Counted from the stretch's first letter, positions 27,354-35,691 are shown. The stretch is DNA of 64,000 nucleotides from Bradyrhizobium campsiandrae (GCF_014529705.1 NZ_JAANIH010000023.1:1-64000); one strand, 5' to 3'. Program-made: numbers and translations. The notes: generated by a model not told the origin, from the sequence alone.

Positions 27354-27589
27354 TGTTGATCAAGTCCCGCGGAGGCGCAATATGCGGTCCTCTGATACGG
27401 CGTGCACGGGAAATCACACCCGCATTTGTGCTGCCTCTCCCTCCGTGACGGAGAAGCCGACCTAGGTCTAACCTCACAATAATACAGATATGTTACAGTT
27501 CGTGGTGTTCGGGCCGGATCAATCGCATGGATCGATCATTGCCCTTCTTTTTGAGTCGCATTCTTGAGAGCAGGCGGCCGCGCGGCCCC
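27354..27589. promoter_or_regulatory. Control region of the autokinase gene, with TAACATATC motif
   Basis: On the minus strand CTGTAACATATCTG (complement of 27485-27498) contains the locus 9-mer (27487-27495), about 133 bases upstream of the autokinase start, followed by TATTATTGTGAGG. AT-rich sequence covers 27470-27500. No other gene is seen in this stretch. Confidence 0.5.
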
Positions 27590-27847
27590 TCAGCCGTACT
27601 CCTCGCCGATCCCGTATTCGCGGTAGATCTCGAGCGGATCGAGGTCGGGGAACAGGCGGCATTTGGCCTGGGCCAGATGCAGGCTGACGGCCGCCGGCTC
27701 CTTGCCGTTCGACAGCATTTTCCGGAGATCATCCATATGCGCGCTCGGCTGGTGCTTGGCCTCGAGCTGCTCCAGCGCGACCAGGGCCGTCGCGAGCGCC
27801 TCGGTCAGAACCCAGTCGTCGTGGCCCGTGATTCCCTTCTTCGGCAT
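27590..27847 (-). CDS. Conserved small protein of unknown function
   Basis: 85 residues from the ATG at 27847 (MPKKGITGHDDWVLTEALATALVALEQL). It is acidic and largely helical, with no membrane segment and no motif I recognise. The frame stays open upstream, but the codon pattern there looks non-coding, so the short form is preferred. It lies outside the polysaccharide locus proper, divergent from the small membrane protein gene at 28086. Confidence 0.6.
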   Translation of the reverse strand: MPKKGITGHDDWVLTEALATALVALEQLEAKHQPSAHMDDLRKMLSNGKEPAAVSLHLAQAKCRLFPDLDPLEIYREYGIGEEYG

Positions 27848-28024
27848 CGGCAGACCCCAATCCGCAGACTTCGCCTTTAGCTGCGGCAGCACTCTACCGT
27901 AGCTTCGGTCGAATCTCCATCGAGCCGCGGCAGCCGGGCGCGTGGAACAGGCGATGATCCCCGCGCTCTCGCTTGCATTATGGCGGGGCGTGGCTAAAAG
28001 GCGGCGGCACGCGGGGGACGGTAT

Positions 28025-28040
28025 CTTTGTTGAAACAAAG
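28025..28040. promoter_or_regulatory. Palindrome CTTTGTT-GA-AACAAAG between divergent small genes
   Basis: A perfect inverted repeat of 7-base arms and a 2-base centre, 45 bases upstream of the gene at 28086 and about 180 bases from the divergent gene at 27847. It has the size of a dimeric repressor site. The cognate regulator is unknown. Confidence 0.4.
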
Positions 28041-28085
28041 TTGGCGTAGACGGACCTCGCGTGACCTCTCTCGGCTGGAGCCAGC

Positions 28086-28460
28086 ATGGTCTTTCTAAGC
28101 TTCGTCTACCGCTTCCTGACCAATTTCGCATTCATGGCGCTGGTCTATTTCAGCCTGAACTTCATGGAGAAATACCAGAACCGGGCGATCCTCGCGATCC
28201 TGGTGCTGGTCTATAGCGGCATGCGCGCGGCCTCGACGCTGCGCGCCTTCTACTTCTTCCAGAAAATCGAGAAGCTGGAAGCCGAGACCAAGCGGCTTCA
28301 AGCGCCGATCAATGACGGCTCGGGCGGGACCAATTCGCGCAAGCAGATCGTCGTGGATGTCGGGCGGCTGCGCCGCGACGGCGAGCTCAAATCCTATATG
28401 GATCTGTTCTTCCTGGCGCTGATCGTGCTGCTCTGCGTCGCCAACATCATGCGGCAGTAA
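28086..28460 (+). CDS. Small membrane protein of unknown function
   Basis: 124 residues. Two hydrophobic segments at the N-terminus (FVYRFLTNFAFMALVYFSLNF and AILAILVLVYSGMRAASTL), a charged central region with a short coiled coil (IEKLEAETKRLQAPI), and a third hydrophobic segment near the C-terminus (MDLFFLALIVLLCVANIM). The ATG at 28086 follows GGAG by six bases. I do not recognise the family. It is convergent with the deacetylase gene, 11 bases away. Confidence 0.7.
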   Translation: MVFLSFVYRFLTNFAFMALVYFSLNFMEKYQNRAILAILVLVYSGMRAASTLRAFYFFQKIEKLEAETKRLQAPINDGSGGTNSRKQIVVDVGRLRRDGELKSYMDLFFLALIVLLCVANIMRQ

Positions 28461-28471
28461 CAGCACTTCGC

Positions 28472-29749
28472 TCAGGCGCGTTTTTTCACGCTGGTGGCGA
28501 GGCGGGTCGGGCGGGGCGCCGTGGTCCTGACCTGAGCCGCGTGCTTCGGCGCGGCGCGCGCAGCCGTGTGCGCGGCCTGAATCTTTCCGGCCTTGATCTT
28601 CCCAGCCTTGCCCTTGCCGCCACGCGGCGCCTCGGCCGCCATCGCGAGCCGCGTCGCCGCGCGCCGCGACAGGGTGGTCGACAGCAGCACCTCGATCGAG
28701 CCCTCGGGGATCGCGAAGAGATCGCGGCCGGGCGCGGGCAGGGTGGCCGCGACATCGGCCTGCGCCATAGTCCTGCGCGGCAGCACGACCGGCTGGTGCG
28801 CGGTCCGCACATTGAGATCGGCGAGGGCCGGTGCCGGCAGGCTCGCGGTCTGGGTGAACACGAAATTCGGCACAGCGGGCCAGCGCGCGATCGGCGTCGT
28901 TTCCGTCGGCGGATGCAGCAGCCACTCCACCGGCGTCGTCGGTGTCGCCGGCTGGTCGGCGGTCGCGGGCACCACGTGCACGATGCGGTAGCCGCGCGCC
29001 TTCAGGTCGCGAATGATCTTTGGCAGCGCCGCCACGGTGCGCGGCTGGATGTCGTGCAGCAGCAGAATGCCCTTGCCCTTGGCCTCCAGCCGCTGGATCG
29101 CAAGCTGGTAGACGCGATCGGGCGAGACATGCCGCCAGTCGTCGGCCGGGAAGTCGGCGCTCCATACCTGGATGCCGCGCGAGATCAGATAGTCCTCGAC
29201 GCCGTCAGCGCGCATCAGGCCGGGAATGCGAAAGAACGGCGCCAGCTTGGATGGGTCCGTCATGGCCGCCGAGGTCCACTCGATGCCGCCGTTGATCTCG
29301 GTCTCAGCCTTGTCGATCGGCATCCTGTTCATCGTCAGCGGATGGGTCATGCTGTGCGTGCCGACGGTGTGCCCCGCGGCCACCAGCTTGCGCACGCCTT
29401 CCGGGTTGGCCTTGGCCTGCTGACCGATGATGAAGAAGGTCGCCTTGATGCACTCGCTCGCGAGGATCTGAAGCACCTGGTTGGAATATTTCGGCAGCGG
29501 ACCGTCGTCGAAGGTGAGGACCACCTCGTGGTCCTTCAGCGGCAGCGTCTCGCGATATTGCATGGTGCCGATGCGCGGATGCTCGCGCGGGTCGACGACG
29601 AGCGTGCGGGAGGTGCCGAGCGCATCGGGATGACCGGGGCAGTCGGCCGCCAAGGCTGCCGGCGACGCCACAGTCAGCAACCCGAAGAACACGCCAAGAA
29701 GCAGGACGGTCCACGATCGCGTCCGGACAACAACGCTACTGCCGATCAT
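28472..29749 (-). CDS. Divergent polysaccharide deacetylase family protein with long C-terminal tail
   Basis: 425 residues with a signal peptide (WTVLLLGVFFGLLTVASPAALAADCP). The NodB-homology domain spans about residues 65-265: VVLTFDDGPLPKYSNQVL carries the catalytic and metal-binding Asp pair, and HTVGTHSMTHPLT the metal-binding His pair. Such enzymes remove N- or O-acetyl groups from polysaccharides or peptidoglycan. After the domain come about 150 residues of Ala/Pro/Arg/Lys-rich sequence ending KKRA, unusual for the family and perhaps an envelope-binding tail. It is a paralogue of the next gene upstream on the same strand. A direct role in the nearby exopolysaccharide is possible but unproven. 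Confidence 0.88.
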   Translation of the reverse strand: MIGSSVVVRTRSWTVLLLGVFFGLLTVASPAALAADCPGHPDALGTSRTLVVDPREHPRIGTMQYRETLPLKDHEVVLTFDDGPLPKYSNQVLQILASECIKATFFIIGQQAKANPEGVRKLVAAGHTVGTHSMTHPLTMNRMPIDKAETEINGGIEWTSAAMTDPSKLAPFFRIPGLMRADGVEDYLISRGIQVWSADFPADDWRHVSPDRVYQLAIQRLEAKGKGILLLHDIQPRTVAALPKIIRDLKARGYRIVHVVPATADQPATPTTPVEWLLHPPTETTPIARWPAVPNFVFTQTASLPAPALADLNVRTAHQPVVLPRRTMAQADVAATLPAPGRDLFAIPEGSIEVLLSTTLSRRAATRLAMAAEAPRGGKGKAGKIKAGKIQAAHTAARAAPKHAAQVRTTAPRPTRLATSVKKRA

Positions 29750-29955
29750 GAACCCGGTCTGCCCTCATCTGAGCTGGCTGCGATATCCGTAGGTCGGAGA
29801 CATCAGGAAACGGTTCAGGCGCAAACAGCTTTCCCGCCCAAGGTCCGGTCCAGGGGTCCCGTCCGTGGCACCCTCCATCAATGCATGGCGTAGCATGAAC
29901 AGAGTGTTAATAGGGCTCAAATCACCCCATTTTGGCCGGACGTGACATTCCGGCA

Positions 29956-30762
29956 TCAATGCGCATCGGCATGCTTCGGCGCCGGGCCTGCGGGAACCAC
30001 GTGAACCACGTGAAAGCCGTTCTCCCTGAGGTAGCGCAGGAAGGCCGGCATGATGGCCGCCGTGCGCGCCTTGGGATCGTGGAACAGGATGATGCCCTTG
30101 CCGGCCGCGGCCACGCGCTCGGTGATCAGCTTCAACTCCTGCTCCGGCGTCATCTCGTTCCAGTCGCTGGCCCACAGGTCGGCGCCGAACACGACGATAC
30201 CGCGCGACTGCAGCAGGTCGAGCTGTCCTTGCGTCGATTCGAAATAGGGGAAGCGGAAGAACGGCGTCGATGGCGTCGTGCTCGAGACCCCGTGCAGCGC
30301 CATCTCGTCGGCGGCGATGCCGCGGTCGATCTCGCTGCTGGCCTTGTCGGCCGGGATCCGGGCCATGAACGGGTGCGACCAGGTGTGGTGGCCGATTGTG
30401 TGGCCCTCGCGGGCGATGCGCTTGACCATATCAGGGTGTTCGGATGCGTGCTGGCCGATCAGGAAGAAGGTTGCGCGCACGCATTCCTGCGCCAGCGCCG
30501 CCAGCACCTTCGACGTGGTCGGTGGATGCGGGCCGTCATCGAAGGTCAGCACGACCTCGTGATCGGCGAGCGGCAGCGTCTGCGGAAAGCTCTTCAGGCC
30601 GACGCGCGAGGTGCTCTTGGCATCGACGCTCAGCAGGCGCGACGTGCCGAGTGCATCCTTGCGCGGGCAGTCTGCGGCCTCGGCCGCGCCGCTCCCGATG
30701 AGGGCTGCGAGAGCCGCGGCCATCGCGATCGAGGTCCATTGCGGTCGATGCATCTTTGCCAT
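29956..30762 (-). CDS. Polysaccharide deacetylase family protein
   Basis: 268 residues, signal peptide (MAAALAALIGSGAAEAADCP), then a NodB-homology domain covering nearly all the mature protein. Motif 1 is VVLTFDDGPHPPTTSKVLAAL and motif 2 GHTIGHHTWSHPFM; the FRFPYFES stretch is motif 3. It shares the layout and the mature N-terminal DCPRKDALGTSRLLSVD block with the paralogue 206 bases downstream, which points to a gene duplication. Unlike that copy it has no long tail. It should act in the periplasm or at the cell surface on an acetylated glycan. It is divergent from mgtE. Confidence 0.9.
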   Translation of the reverse strand: MAKMHRPQWTSIAMAAALAALIGSGAAEAADCPRKDALGTSRLLSVDAKSTSRVGLKSFPQTLPLADHEVVLTFDDGPHPPTTSKVLAALAQECVRATFFLIGQHASEHPDMVKRIAREGHTIGHHTWSHPFMARIPADKASSEIDRGIAADEMALHGVSSTTPSTPFFRFPYFESTQGQLDLLQSRGIVVFGADLWASDWNEMTPEQELKLITERVAAAGKGIILFHDPKARTAAIMPAFLRYLRENGFHVVHVVPAGPAPKHADAH

Positions 30763-30789
30763 TGCGCTTGCGATTGCCTTGTGGGTATT

Positions 30790-30804
30790 GGCTGACCGTC
30801 AGCC
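30790..30804. promoter_or_regulatory. Palindrome GGCTGAC-C-GTCAGCC between deacetylase and mgtE genes
   Basis: Perfect 7-base arms around a single C in the 76-base divergent spacer, 35 bases before the mgtE start and 28 bases from the deacetylase start. It could be an operator for one or both genes. Confidence 0.35.
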
Positions 30805-30838
30805 CAAATCACCAACCTGTTGAACGGCGAGGCCCACC

Positions 30839-32260
30839 ATGGATGAACAGATGGACGGCGCCGCCTCCGCCGAGGCCTCGGTACTCGACCACGTGCCGAT
30901 GCGCAATGAAGACGGCGAAATCAGGCATGAATTCGTCGAGGAAATCGCCCATGCGATCGAGGCCGCCGACAGCGCCGCGCTGCGCGCCTGTGTCGCCGAG
31001 CTGCATGAGGCCGATCTCGGCGACCTTATCGCGGCGCTCGCGCCCGACGATCGCGTCCGCCTGGTCGAGCTGACCGGCGCCGACTTCGACTTCTCCGCGC
31101 TGAACGAGCTCGACGAGGGGGTGCGCGAGGAGATTCTCGACGAGCTCCCCCCCGAGACGGTGGCCGAGGGCGTCCGCGAGCTCGAATCCGACGACGCGGT
31201 CGAGCTGCTCGAAACCCTCGACGAGGACGAGCAGGAGGAGATCCTGGAGAAGCTGCCGCTGCAGGAGCGCGTCGCGCTCGAGCGCAGCCTGCTGTATCCG
31301 GAAAACTCCGCCGGCCGGCGCATGCAGACCGAGTTCATCGCCGTGCCGCAGGATTTCACGGTGGGGCAGGCAATCGACTACATGCGCGATACGCCAGATC
31401 TGCCTGACCGCTTCTACGAGATCTACGTCGTCGACAAGGACCAGCACTGGCAGGGCGCGGTTCCGCTCGACGTGCTGCTGCGCGCACGCCGTCCGGTGCC
31501 GCTCACCGAGCTGACTGACGAGGATCGCCGCCGCGTCTCCGTCCTGGAGGACCAGGAGGAGGTGGCGCGCATGTTCGGCAAGTACAATCTTGTCGCAGCG
31601 CCCGTGCTCGACACCCAGGACCGCCTCGTCGGCGTCATCACCGTCGACGACGTCGTCGACGTGATCGAGGAGGAGGCGGACGAGGACCTCAAGGCGCTCG
31701 GCGGCGTCACCAGCGACGAAGAGCTCTCGGACAGCGTGCTGACGATCGCGCGCGCGCGCTTCAACTGGCTGCTGGTCAATCTCGCCACGGCGTTCCTGGC
31801 GTCCTCCGTGCTCGGCCTGTTCGAGGGCCAGCTCGAGAAGATGGTGGCGCTCGCCGTGCTTGCGCCGATCGTGGCGAGCCAGGGCGGCAATGCCGCGACC
31901 CAGACCATGACGGTGGCGGTGCGGGCGCTCGCCACCCGCGAACTCGGCTCGTCCAACGCCTGGCGTGTGGTGATGCGCGAGACGTTCGTCGGCCTCGTTA
32001 ACGGTCTCGCCTTTGCCGTGATCACCGGCATCGCCGCGGTGGCCTGGTTCAAGATCCCCGGCCTTGGCATCGTGATCGGGCTCGCCATCATCTGCAACCT
32101 CGTCGCCGGTGCGCTCGGCGGCATCCTGATCCCGATGGGGCTCGAACGCGTCAGGGCCGATCCGGCGGTGGCATCGGGCACGTTCGTGACGACGGTGACG
32201 GACGTGGTCGGCTTCTTCTCCTTCCTCGGCATCGCCACGCTGTGGTTCGGGTTGAAGTAG
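30839..32260 (+). CDS. mgtE: Magnesium transporter MgtE
   Basis: 473 residues with the full MgtE layout. The N-terminal MgtE_N superhelical domain covers residues 40-145 (acidic, DLIAALAPDDRVRLVEL). Two CBS domains follow, about 150-270, with VLEDQEEVARMFGKYNLVAAPVLD and LVGVITVDDVVDVIEEE; their acidic residues bind Mg and gate the channel. Five membrane segments form the C-terminal pore, including VLAPIVASQGGNAATQTMTVAVRAL. It mediates Mg uptake through the inner membrane. The terminal segment ends FFSFLGIATLWFGLK. Transcribed alone. Confidence 0.95.
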   Translation: MDEQMDGAASAEASVLDHVPMRNEDGEIRHEFVEEIAHAIEAADSAALRACVAELHEADLGDLIAALAPDDRVRLVELTGADFDFSALNELDEGVREEILDELPPETVAEGVRELESDDAVELLETLDEDEQEEILEKLPLQERVALERSLLYPENSAGRRMQTEFIAVPQDFTVGQAIDYMRDTPDLPDRFYEIYVVDKDQHWQGAVPLDVLLRARRPVPLTELTDEDRRRVSVLEDQEEVARMFGKYNLVAAPVLDTQDRLVGVITVDDVVDVIEEEADEDLKALGGVTSDEELSDSVLTIARARFNWLLVNLATAFLASSVLGLFEGQLEKMVALAVLAPIVASQGGNAATQTMTVAVRALATRELGSSNAWRVVMRETFVGLVNGLAFAVITGIAAVAWFKIPGLGIVIGLAIICNLVAGALGGILIPMGLERVRADPAVASGTFVTTVTDVVGFFSFLGIATLWFGLK

Positions 32261-32285
32261 TGGGGCGTGCCACGCTCTCTCCACT

Positions 32286-32404
32286 CGTCATTGCGAGCGG
32301 CAGCGAAGCAATCCAGAATCCTTCCGCGGCGCCAGTCTGGATTGCTTCGTCGCATCAGCGCAAAATTGCTTCGCAATTTTTGTCGCGAGCTCCTCGCAAT
32401 GACG
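32286..32404. repeat. Mosaic palindromic repeat, CGTCATTGCGAG family (copy 1)
   Basis: The 119-base element has perfect 12-base inverted ends (CGTCATTGCGAG and CTCGCAATGACG) and a second inner pair (AAGCAATCCAGA and TCTGGATTGCTT). An additional ATTGCTTCGCAAT hairpin lies inside. Copies 2 and 3 are at 35578-35657 and 63931-64000. Such elements are common between genes in Bradyrhizobium and relatives; here it lies downstream of mgtE. Confidence 0.85.
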
Positions 32405-32506
32405 GGGTAAGAGCGGTGCGGCCCTCTTGCGCTCTCGTGGGGGCGGGGGCCGCATCCTTTAATCCGACTTTAAGCGACCTGCCGCATCATTGCTCCGCTT
32501 GGGGGA

Positions 32507-32833
32507 ATGGGCATGCGGTTGCGGCTGAAGGCGGACGGACGGGTCGTTGAGTTGCGGGACGGGCAAGAATTTCCTGTCCAGCCGTTTCCTGTCCAGCCGG
32601 TCCCGCCAGCGGCCGAGGCGCCGCCGGCCGAGATCGGCTCGCTCGCAGTACGCGATCTGCGCCGGCGCTCCTGTCTCACCCAGATGGAGTTTGCCGCCAA
32701 GCTCGGCGTGCCCGTCGAGACCATTCGCAACTGGGAGCAGGGCAAGCGCGCCCCGCGCGGTCCCGCCCGCGCGTTGCTGACCGTGATTGCGCACGCGCCG
32801 GATACGGTGTTCCAGGCGCTCGCCAAAGCCTGA
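32507..32833 (+). CDS. Small XRE-type helix-turn-helix protein
   Basis: 108 residues. The C-terminal half is a Cro/C1-type HTH (LRRRSCLTQMEFAAKLGVPVETIRNWEQGKRAPRGPARALL), closest in style to the NadS/HigA antitoxin-like regulators. The N-terminus (LRLKADGRVVELRDGQEF) is followed by FPVQPFPVQP, caused by a direct duplication of the 15 bases around 32570-32600. No toxin gene is adjacent, so an orphan regulator is likelier than a toxin-antitoxin pair. A second possible ATG lies at 32513. Confidence 0.7.
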   Translation: MGMRLRLKADGRVVELRDGQEFPVQPFPVQPVPPAAEAPPAEIGSLAVRDLRRRSCLTQMEFAAKLGVPVETIRNWEQGKRAPRGPARALLTVIAHAPDTVFQALAKA

Positions 32834-32970
32834 CGTCAAGGCCTGATCCCGCGAACCTCCCGTTAGCATTGCAGCTCAAGATCGGGGCCCGAGGCCGGCG
32901 TCGTCCGTTGCACTCTGCCGGGGCGGGGCCATAATGACGTTTGGGGCTGCCGCAACAGAGAGGATTCCTC

Positions 32971-33789
32971 ATGCTGTTCGTCGAGGCCAATGGCGCAAAG
33001 ATACCGGCGATCGGGCTCGGGACCTGGGAGCTGACCGGCCGCACCTGCGCGCGCGTGGTCGAGCAGGCGTTGCGGCTCGGCTACCGCCACATCGACACCG
33101 CCCAGGTCTATGACAATGAGCGCGAGGTCGGCGATGGCCTGCGCGCCTCCGGCGTACGCCGCGACGACATCTTCCTGACCACCAAGGTCTGGACCAACCA
33201 TTTCGCCCCGCACGATCTCGAGCGCTCGGTCAAGGAGAGCCTGGCACGGCTGCGACTCCCCTCCGTCGATCTCCTGCTGCTGCACTGGCCCAATTCGCAC
33301 GTGCCGCTGTCGGAGACCTTGGGCGCGCTGGCGCACGCCAAGCGCATGGGCCTGACGCGCCACATCGGCGTCTCCAACTTCACGGTGGCCTTGATCGAGC
33401 AGGCGGCGGCGCTGTGTCCGGAGCCGCTGGTCTGCAACCAAGTCGAATTCCATCCTTATCTCGACCAGGCCAAGGTGAAGGCGGCCTGCGACCAGCACGG
33501 CATGGCGCTGGTTGCCTATAGCCCGATCGCCAAGGGCCGCATCAAGTCCGATCAGACGCTGGCGGAGATCGGCCGCGCCCATCACAAGACGCCGGCGCAG
33601 ATCTGCCTGCGCTGGCTGGTGCAACAGAATGTGTCCGCAATTCCCAGAACCTCGCGCATCGAACGCCTGTCGGAAAACATCGAGATCTTCGACTTTGCTC
33701 TCGCCGATGACGAGATGGCCCGGATCGCCGCGCTGGCCAGCCCCAAGGGCCGGCTAACCGATTTCGGCTTCGCGCCGAAATGGGATTGA
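32971..33789 (+). CDS. Aldo/keto reductase (AKR, 2,5-diketo-gluconate reductase-like)
   Basis: 272 residues from the ATG at 32971, which follows AGAGAGGA by seven bases. The catalytic tetrad is visible: Asp42 and Tyr47 in YRHIDTAQVYDNE, Lys72 in FLTTKVW and His105 in LLLLHWPN. The C-terminal IPRTSRIERLSENI block binds the 2'-phosphate of NADPH. It reduces aldehydes or ketones in the cytoplasm; the substrate cannot be told. It is followed by the TonB-like gene after 49 bases. Confidence 0.92.
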   Translation: MLFVEANGAKIPAIGLGTWELTGRTCARVVEQALRLGYRHIDTAQVYDNEREVGDGLRASGVRRDDIFLTTKVWTNHFAPHDLERSVKESLARLRLPSVDLLLLHWPNSHVPLSETLGALAHAKRMGLTRHIGVSNFTVALIEQAAALCPEPLVCNQVEFHPYLDQAKVKAACDQHGMALVAYSPIAKGRIKSDQTLAEIGRAHHKTPAQICLRWLVQQNVSAIPRTSRIERLSENIEIFDFALADDEMARIAALASPKGRLTDFGFAPKWD

Positions 33790-33838
33790 GGGGGAACTTG
33801 GGTATGCTAGGAGCAGGACAGCAACCCAAGATCGGGCG

Positions 33839-34813
33839 ATGGAACTGCGGAAGATCATACGGACGGACATTGCGGCGTCAGCGATCGCGCATCTGACGCT
33901 GGTGGCGCTGATCATCGTGATCAGCGAGGTCCATCCGTTTCATTCCGCGCCGCCCGAGACGGTCGCCGTGGATATCGTCACGCCGGAGCAGGTGAAGCGG
34001 GAAGAGGCCAAGGCAGAAGAGAAGGCCAAGGAAGAGGCGAAGGAGAAGCCGCCGGAGCCGCTCCCCGACTTGCAACTGCCGAAGATCGATTTCGCCGACA
34101 AGGACAAGGCCGCGGCCCCCAAGCTCGCGGCCAAGGAGAAGCCGGCGGAGAAGGCCCCGCCGCAACCGCAGCAGCAAAAGCAGGCCTCGCAAGAGCCTCA
34201 GCAGAAGCAGCCACAGCCTCAGTCGTCGGAAGCGCCGAAGCAGCAAGAGGCCAACGCACAGCCGCAGGCGCAACAACCGCAGCCGCCGCCATCGCAGCAG
34301 CCAGCGCAACAGGCGCAGCCTCAGGCAGCGCAGCCATCACCGCCCGCGATGCCGCAGCCGCAGGCCGCGCCACCGGCCCATCAGGCGCCGGAGCCTGATG
34401 TGACCGTCAAATACGGCGTGATGCTGGGCCTGCCGCCCGAATTGCCGCCGGAGCCGAAAGACGCGCCCAAGGACGACGGCGGCGACGCCAAGGATTCGAT
34501 CAGTGCCAAGCTGCCGGCGGACGTCATCGCCGCGCTGCGCCGGCACCTCAGGAGCTGTTCGAAACTGCCGGCGGGCGTTGCGCCCAGCGACGCCGTCCGC
34601 ATCAAGCTGCGCGCGGTGATGGCCACCGACGGCACGCTGGCGCGCCCGCCGATCCTGATCGAGGCGCCGCCATCGGCAAAGGGCGTCGCCATCGTGAAGT
34701 CCGCGATGAGCGCGATGCAGGCTTGCCAGCCTTACAAGATGCTGCCCGTCGACAAATATGCGGAATGGAAGGTGATGGACCTTTCATTCACGCCGGGGGA
34801 TTTCGGATCGTGA
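33839..34813 (+). CDS. TonB/TolA-like envelope protein
   Basis: 324 residues. One N-terminal membrane anchor (IAHLTLVALIIVISEVHPF) is followed by a short conserved AVDIVTPEQV block as in TolA/TonB-type proteins. A charged helical stretch (Lys/Glu/Ala) and about 110 residues of Pro/Gln-rich sequence would span the periplasm. The C-terminal 100 residues form a small globular domain with two cysteines (RSCSKLP and QACQPYK), resembling the TonB C-terminal domain. No exbBD or tolQR genes are adjacent. It probably couples the inner membrane to an outer-membrane or periplasmic partner. Confidence 0.7.
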   Translation: MELRKIIRTDIAASAIAHLTLVALIIVISEVHPFHSAPPETVAVDIVTPEQVKREEAKAEEKAKEEAKEKPPEPLPDLQLPKIDFADKDKAAAPKLAAKEKPAEKAPPQPQQQKQASQEPQQKQPQPQSSEAPKQQEANAQPQAQQPQPPPSQQPAQQAQPQAAQPSPPAMPQPQAAPPAHQAPEPDVTVKYGVMLGLPPELPPEPKDAPKDDGGDAKDSISAKLPADVIAALRRHLRSCSKLPAGVAPSDAVRIKLRAVMATDGTLARPPILIEAPPSAKGVAIVKSAMSAMQACQPYKMLPVDKYAEWKVMDLSFTPGDFGS

Positions 34814-34944
34814 CCGGCGTGTGGCCGCCGCCCCGCTCGACCGTCATACGGCCCTCGGATTGCCTGCCGACGGGCAAAACACCCGGCAGGGTCGTCAATA
34901 TGCCCCGCGAAAATATTCCACTTTACCGAAATTCGGAAATAGCG

Positions 34945-35550
34945 TATGTGTTGCCCATCCCGGCTTGGTCTTGAGGGGCGATCGTACGTCGTCACGTGTC
35001 GCGAGCCGGGTTTGCGGTGGACGCGGCAGCGTCGGCACGAGATGGCGCGGGCAGGGCGGGTAGTCCCTGTGAGCCCGAAGCCGCGTGTAGATGAACGGCG
35101 CTGTGAAATTCGTCTTGCCAACATGCTTTCGGCGCGTGTGCACAACGGCCGAAAGCCTCTGCGGCGCCGGCGGACGCGCGTACGGCAAAACCGTGTGGTC
35201 CTGGCCGTCGTAGCGACGGTCAAGCTTTCCGCCGAGGTGTGGAGCGCCCGACCGGGTTAACCGCATCGCCAATCTGCGGAAGCGAGGGAGGCCAAAGGAA
35301 ATTCGGCTCCCGGGAGAGCGCGGCATAAGCCGTCAACCCATCGCGCAGGGAAGGCCGTGCGTTCGGCCACACCTGTATGCTGCTGTGCGGTCTTCTTGCG
35401 TTCCATTTCGCGCAGCAGACCGCGGGTGCGAGGTCAGCACCCGGTCTTCCCTGCGCCCTCTTGATCGAGAGGGTGGAGAGATCAGGCAAAGCTCGGGCGA
35501 AAGGGCGTCGCGAGGACGAGAAGGCGTGTCTGCGATTTGAACTGAAACCA
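34945..35550. repeat. Long structured intergenic element (probable multicopy repeat)
   Basis: About 600 bases without a supported gene. Nested inverted repeats mark its right part: GCGCAGGGAAGGCCG (35343-35357) pairs with CGGTCTTCCCTGCGC (35442-35456); within it CTGCTGTGCG (35380-35389) pairs with CGCGCAGCAG (35409-35418) with one G-T; and GGGTGC/GCACCC (35424-35442) forms another hairpin. I recall very similar sequences at many places in Bradyrhizobium genomes, but only one copy is in this window, so repeat status is from memory. A transcribed RNA is possible. Confidence 0.5.
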
Positions 35551-35577
35551 GAAGAGTGATGCCGTCACCTCATACTC

Positions 35578-35657
35578 CGTCATTGCGAGTGCAACGAGGC
35601 AATCCAGAATCCCTCCGCGGAAAGACTCTGGATTGCTTCGCCGCGCTCGCAATGACG
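35578..35657. repeat. Mosaic palindromic repeat, CGTCATTGCGAG family (copy 2)
   Basis: An 80-base element with the same perfect 12-base inverted ends as copy 1 and the inner pair GCAATCCAGA / TCTGGATTGC. It is shorter than copy 1, lacking the extra internal hairpin. Confidence 0.85.
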
Positions 35658-35691
35658 ACGTGGAAGTGGAAAGAGCATGCGCTCATCCATT

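Noticed and set aside
32507..32833. Toxin-antitoxin module
   Set aside because: The HTH protein resembles antitoxin-type regulators, but no small toxin gene is present on either side.
34946..35260. 104-residue Arg-rich plus-strand frame in the gene-free region
   Set aside because: No ribosome site, no family, and it lies within the structured repeat element.
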